A stretch of 15,445 bases of DNA from assembly GCA_016198915.1 (NCBI GenBank), contig JACQHS010000123.1:1-15445 (forward strand), read 5' to 3'. Position 1 is the first letter of the stretch, and each line of letters begins with the position of its first letter. Position numbers and translations under genes: made by a program. The notes beneath the pieces were generated by a model. The model was not told the origin of the DNA, made no database searches, and saw only the letters and a program-made list of their open reading frames with translations. This DNA is from Candidatus Omnitrophota bacterium. Lineage in GTDB: Bacteria; Omnitrophota; Gorgyraeia; Aquiviventales; Aquiviventaceae. Shown piece after piece: positions 12,972 through 15,445 of this stretch.

Positions 12972-13749
12972 CGGACTTCGTCTCCCCGTCGGCCACCGTC
13001 ACCGTCTGGGTCTGCGTCCCGTAGGTTTCGTGCCACGCCTCAAGCGTATACGTGCCGGCCGGAAGGCCGATCACCGCCGCCGCGCCTTGCTCATCGGACA
13101 CGCCGAAAAAGGGATGGGTGAGCACCGCGGCGTAGGCGCTCATCCACGGATGGACATTGCACTTGAACTTGACCATGACCTCGGGCTTGGCGAACTTCTT
13201 CGTCGTCTTCATCCCTTTGACCGGTTGGGCGATATTGAACGGCGTATTCGTCGTCGGCTTGGCATTGATGTTGTGCAGGGTGGCATCGCTGTTGACGATA
13301 TCCAACGGCTGGTTGACCTGAAGGCCAAACACGTGCGGACGATACCAGCACCCCGACTGCTCCAGTGTCGCCGGAGTCGACGGTGTCGGAAACGTCCCCG
13401 TCGCCCCATCCTTCACATAGACGAAGACGTTCTTGAGCGTCCCGTTACTATTGACGACGACCTCCTCGGATTCCATGGCCGCCGCGGGCTGCTGCCGGCA
13501 GACCGGATCGGCGTCCATCTTGATCTTCGTCCGCGCGGGAGCTGCGCCCTCAAACTGCACCGTCACGTTCACGGCCGCTGACCCGCCGCCTGAGGCGGGC
13601 TGGGCCTGCGCAGGCGCTTGGGCAAGGTGCATGGCGGGCTCCGGCGACGCGGTTCGGTCCGTCTTGGCCGCGGCGTCCTGCGGCTGACCGCCGCCGCACC
13701 CAATCACCACAAGCACCGCAAGCAACGACATCCCATAGCGCTGACACAT
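12946..13749 (-). CDS. Cupredoxin-like lipoprotein with C-terminal carboxypeptidase-regulatory-like domain
   Basis: This 267-residue exported protein has a lipobox (VVIGC, C18), an Ala/Pro/Gln-rich linker (about 22-58) and a beta-sandwich domain. The domain has type-1 copper-like ligands: H159 in NSDATLHNIN and C197, H200 and M203 in KCNVHPWM, the CxxHxxM loop of blue copper proteins. C84 and C134 are additional cysteines. The C-terminal part (about 215-267) with GLPAGTYTLEAWHETYG resembles a carboxypeptidase regulatory-like fold. Two ATGs are adjacent; the second (13749) is 7 bases from GGAGG (13757-13761), the first (13752) only 4. It begins 15-18 bases after the cytochrome gene and overlaps coxB, so it is part of the oxidase operon. 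It is probably a periplasmic electron carrier or copper donor anchored by lipid; which one is not shown by sequence. Confidence 0.85.
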   Translation of the reverse strand: MCQRYGMSLLAVLVVIGCGGGQPQDAAAKTDRTASPEPAMHLAQAPAQAQPASGGGSAAVNVTVQFEGAAPARTKIKMDADPVCRQQPAAAMESEEVVVNSNGTLKNVFVYVKDGATGTFPTPSTPATLEQSGCWYRPHVFGLQVNQPLDIVNSDATLHNINAKPTTNTPFNIAQPVKGMKTTKKFAKPEVMVKFKCNVHPWMSAYAAVLTHPFFGVSDEQGAAAVIGLPAGTYTLEAWHETYGTQTQTVTVADGETKSVAFTFTAQ

Positions 13750-13767
13750 CATCGATCCTCCAATGAG

Positions 13768-15144
13768 TTACTCGCTGTGGGGTTGTACCGGGCCGAGCGC
13801 GACGTCCACCCACGGCGACACCGCCCGTGCGCCCGGCTTGCCGCCGTCCCAGACGGCAAACGCGAACGGCGCAAAGAGTTCCGGCGTGATGACCGCGGCT
13901 CCAGCCGGAAAGGCTGGCTGCAACGGACGCTGCAGCACGAGCCGCCACCGTCCATCATCATACACGGCGGCGCTCGCCAACACCACTGACGCTCCGCGGC
14001 GCTCCACAGCGTCCTCGAATGTCGACGCGAGCAGTTCGAAGGCTTCAGCCCTGCCGGCTGACCAGTACGAAACATCCAGCCGCGGAGCTCCGTGATACGG
14101 CCAGGCGTGCAGGGTGACGACATCTCCCCGCGTTGCCTCCGGTTTCAAGAGCAGGGTGAGGGCATCCGCGTTGTCCTCAGACGGGTCGTCCCAAGAAACG
14201 CGCAATACCATGATGTCTTCATTCGCCAGGACCTGAAACGACACGGCGGACACCGTCGGCGGATCCACCCACTCGCCATCCGAAGAGACCGCGTTGCGCA
14301 GCCGCACCAGGGTGGATTCCGCCGCGGCCCAGGCCGGATCATCCACCGTCTGCGGCAGGGCGCCCGTCACATGCGCGGCGCGCGCGATCCGATGCTCGTG
14401 CGGCGGCTCGTGGAGCGAGGCGACGTAATAGGCCAGCTGCCAGGCGTCCTCCGGCGAGACGGCCCCGGTGTACGACGGCATGCCAGCCCCATCGATGCCG
14501 GTGAGGACGCGCAACATCACGTCACGCGAAGCGCTCCAGCCTCGGTAGTTCCAGCCTTGCGTGAGGTTGGACGGGCGGATCGGCTTGCCCCAATCATCCA
14601 CCAGGGTTGCCGCGGAAGGACCGTTCGCGCGCCCCTGCGCGCCGTGGCACAACGCGCACCCCAGCTGGGTATAGAGCGCTTTTCCCTTGGCGAGATCGGC
14701 GCGGGCCGGACCGGGTTCGTCCGCGATGGGAACGGGTTCTGGCGCGGTCTGGTCAAACACCGGAGAGAGGCTCTTGAGATACTCCACGAGCTGCCAGCGG
14801 GTCTCTTCGCTGAGGTGCTGCCAGTCGGGCATGTTGCTGCCGGGCAGCCCCCGCGTAATCGTCTGGAACACATCCTCATCGGTCGGCGGGGTGCCGCTGG
14901 CGGTGGAGCGGAACTTATAGACCCCCATGGTCAAATCCCGGGGTCGCGGGTAGAACCGCTTGGCATCCACCCCGTCGCCGCGGCCATCCACGCCGTGGCA
15001 GCGCGCGCAGGACTGCTCATAGGCCGCTTTGCCGGCCGCCAGGTCCCGCGCAGGCCGCTCGGCCGCAGAGACCGGCCGTGCCCCAACCCAGAAGACGAGC
15101 GCTGCGACGCCCACGATAAGATGACGGGATAACCGGCAGGTCAT
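13768..15144 (-). CDS. Dihaem cytochrome c with C-terminal ethylbenzene-dehydrogenase-type (EB_dh) haem-binding-like domain
   Basis: This 458-residue exported protein begins with a signal peptide ending near PVSAAE (about 27). Two cytochrome c domains follow: CARCH at 46-50 with likely axial M105 (GSNMPDW), and CALCH at 163-167 with likely axial M222 (GAGMPSY). The rest (about 265-458) resembles the haem-b-binding gamma subunit of ethylbenzene and dimethylsulfide dehydrogenases: DDPAWAAAESTLVRLR, VSWDDPSEDN and the closing AVWDGGKPGAR...PWVDVAL. ATG 15144 is chosen over the in-frame GTG 15210 because the signal peptide begins here and a strong promoter ends 13 bases upstream. It is the first gene of the oxidase operon, so an electron-donor role to CoxB is likely. 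The haem-c sites are certain; the third domain is a family-level inference. Confidence 0.9.
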   Translation of the reverse strand: MTCRLSRHLIVGVAALVFWVGARPVSAAERPARDLAAGKAAYEQSCARCHGVDGRGDGVDAKRFYPRPRDLTMGVYKFRSTASGTPPTDEDVFQTITRGLPGSNMPDWQHLSEETRWQLVEYLKSLSPVFDQTAPEPVPIADEPGPARADLAKGKALYTQLGCALCHGAQGRANGPSAATLVDDWGKPIRPSNLTQGWNYRGWSASRDVMLRVLTGIDGAGMPSYTGAVSPEDAWQLAYYVASLHEPPHEHRIARAAHVTGALPQTVDDPAWAAAESTLVRLRNAVSSDGEWVDPPTVSAVSFQVLANEDIMVLRVSWDDPSEDNADALTLLLKPEATRGDVVTLHAWPYHGAPRLDVSYWSAGRAEAFELLASTFEDAVERRGASVVLASAAVYDDGRWRLVLQRPLQPAFPAGAAVITPELFAPFAFAVWDGGKPGARAVSPWVDVALGPVQPHSE

Positions 15145-15157
15145 TGGATGAATCTTT

Positions 15158-15186
15158 ATTGTATCGGACGAGGAAACCTTCGTCAA
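15158..15186 (-). promoter_or_regulatory. Sigma-70-type promoter of the cytochrome oxidase operon
   Basis: The minus strand reads TTGACG (15181-15186), exactly 17 bases, then TACAAT (15158-15163), each one base from consensus. The ATG at 15144 lies 13 bases past the -10 box, so the predicted leader is only about 5-7 nt. This gives another near-leaderless transcript with no ribosome-binding site. It separates the oxidase operon from lpxD. Confidence 0.65.
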
Positions 15187-15225
15187 CGGACTGACGTGGA
15201 AGGCGGACACCGGCAGGATAGCGTG

Positions 15226-15445
15226 CTATCGCTTGGGGCTCTTTTGCTCCTTGCGCGCGGTCCGTTTGAGCTGTTTGAGGAGCGCTGGCAAAAACGCCAG
15301 CGCGGCGAGTTCTTGCTTGATCTCCTTGATCGGGCGCGCCGGGTAGCCCCAGACCACCTCGCCCGGCGCGACAGATTTGGTCACGACGCTCGCCGCGCCG
15401 ACCTGCGCCCGCTCGCCAATCTTCACATGGTCGACGACGCCGGCC
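15226..15445 (-). CDS. lpxD: UDP-3-O-acylglucosamine N-acyltransferase LpxD, C-terminal part (5' end off window)
   Basis: The frame is open from the right edge to TAG at 15226 and gives about 72 residues. It starts inside a left-handed beta-helix (AGVVDHVKIGERAQVGAASVVTKSV, hexapeptide repeats), then GEVVWGYPARPIKEIKQE and a basic helical tail (LAALAFLPALLKQLKR). The YPARP turn followed by an LAAL..LP.LLK..K helix is the C-terminal signature of LpxD, which N-acylates UDP-3-O-acylglucosamine in lipid A synthesis. This supports a Gram-negative outer membrane. Another hexapeptide acyltransferase is possible because the catalytic region is missing from the window. Its stop lies about 80 bases upstream of the cytochrome ATG; it is unlikely to share regulation with the oxidase genes. 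Confidence 0.85.
   Translation of the reverse strand, partial: AGVVDHVKIGERAQVGAASVVTKSVAPGEVVWGYPARPIKEIKQELAALAFLPALLKQLKRTARKEQKSPKR

Noticed and set aside
13580..13615. Hairpin-forming GC stretches (CCCGCC...GGCGGG, GCCTGCGCAGGC)
   Set aside because: They lie in the coding sequence for the Ala/Pro/Gly linker of the cupredoxin lipoprotein and follow from codon composition.
14092..15132. 346-codon plus-strand open frame opposite the dihaem cytochrome
   Set aside because: The minus-strand frame has two CxxCH motifs and a signal peptide; the plus-strand frame is Arg/Gly-rich noise.
15217..15230. Near-palindrome GATAGCGTGCTATC at the lpxD stop as an operator or terminator
   Set aside because: The arms are 6 bp with no T-run and no second copy; too weak to call.

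Overview
This window is GC-rich bacterial chromosome from a Gram-negative organism: it carries the C-terminus of the lipid A gene lpxD, several exported lipoproteins and c-type cytochromes, and an aerobic haem-copper oxidase. A TIGR04073-type exported protein (a family described as exosortase-associated) and the abundance of short palindromic and simple intergenic repeats recall uncultured phyla such as Omnitrophota or other PVC-related lineages. That placement is only an impression and cannot be proven here. Apart from one two-gene unit on the plus strand, every gene lies on the minus strand.

Region 1 (1-5838) is amino-acid catabolism. At the left edge is a truncated hemerythrin-like gene with its own promoter. 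Next to it is a full bifunctional putA (proline to glutamate). Transcribed divergently from putA is a two-gene unit: a LOR/SDH (TIGR00300) ornithine cyclodeaminase-type protein, then an amidinohydrolase resembling the arginine dihydrolase domain of cyanobacterial ArgZ/AgrE. In cyanobacteria these two activities are fused in one polypeptide; here they are separate genes in inverted order. Together with PutA they would run arginine -> ornithine -> proline -> glutamate with ammonia release. Both divergent genes have an extended -10 box so close to the ATG that leaderless transcripts are likely.

Region 2 (5900-7256) is a small operon read right to left: a TIGR04073 exported protein, greA, and a pterin-4a-carbinolamine dehydratase. 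Its predicted promoter overlaps the stop codon of the preceding gene.

Region 3 (7294-15144) is one long aerobic respiration operon, read right to left: a dihaem cytochrome c with a C-terminal ethylbenzene-dehydrogenase-type haem-b-like domain, a cupredoxin lipoprotein, coxB, coxA (YSHPxVY, A2-type), ctaA, a ctaB-SCO fusion, a DUF420 (CtaM-like) membrane protein and a small CPAC-motif membrane protein. The last four genes are joined by ATGA overlaps. No subunit III or IV gene is present. A good sigma-70-type promoter lies just upstream of the cytochrome gene, and lpxD ends at the right edge.

The junctions hold most of the unexplained structure: three copies of a GGGGAC(R)TTTCTATTTT inverted repeat (3680, 5839, 10199); a cluster of CCAAGCACCAAATTCCAA direct and inverted repeats (544-664); heptamer and octamer tandem repeats at the starts of two genes; and a 109-bp cloverleaf-like element bounded by 17-bp perfect inverted repeats that exactly bridges the coxB stop codon and the coxA start codon.
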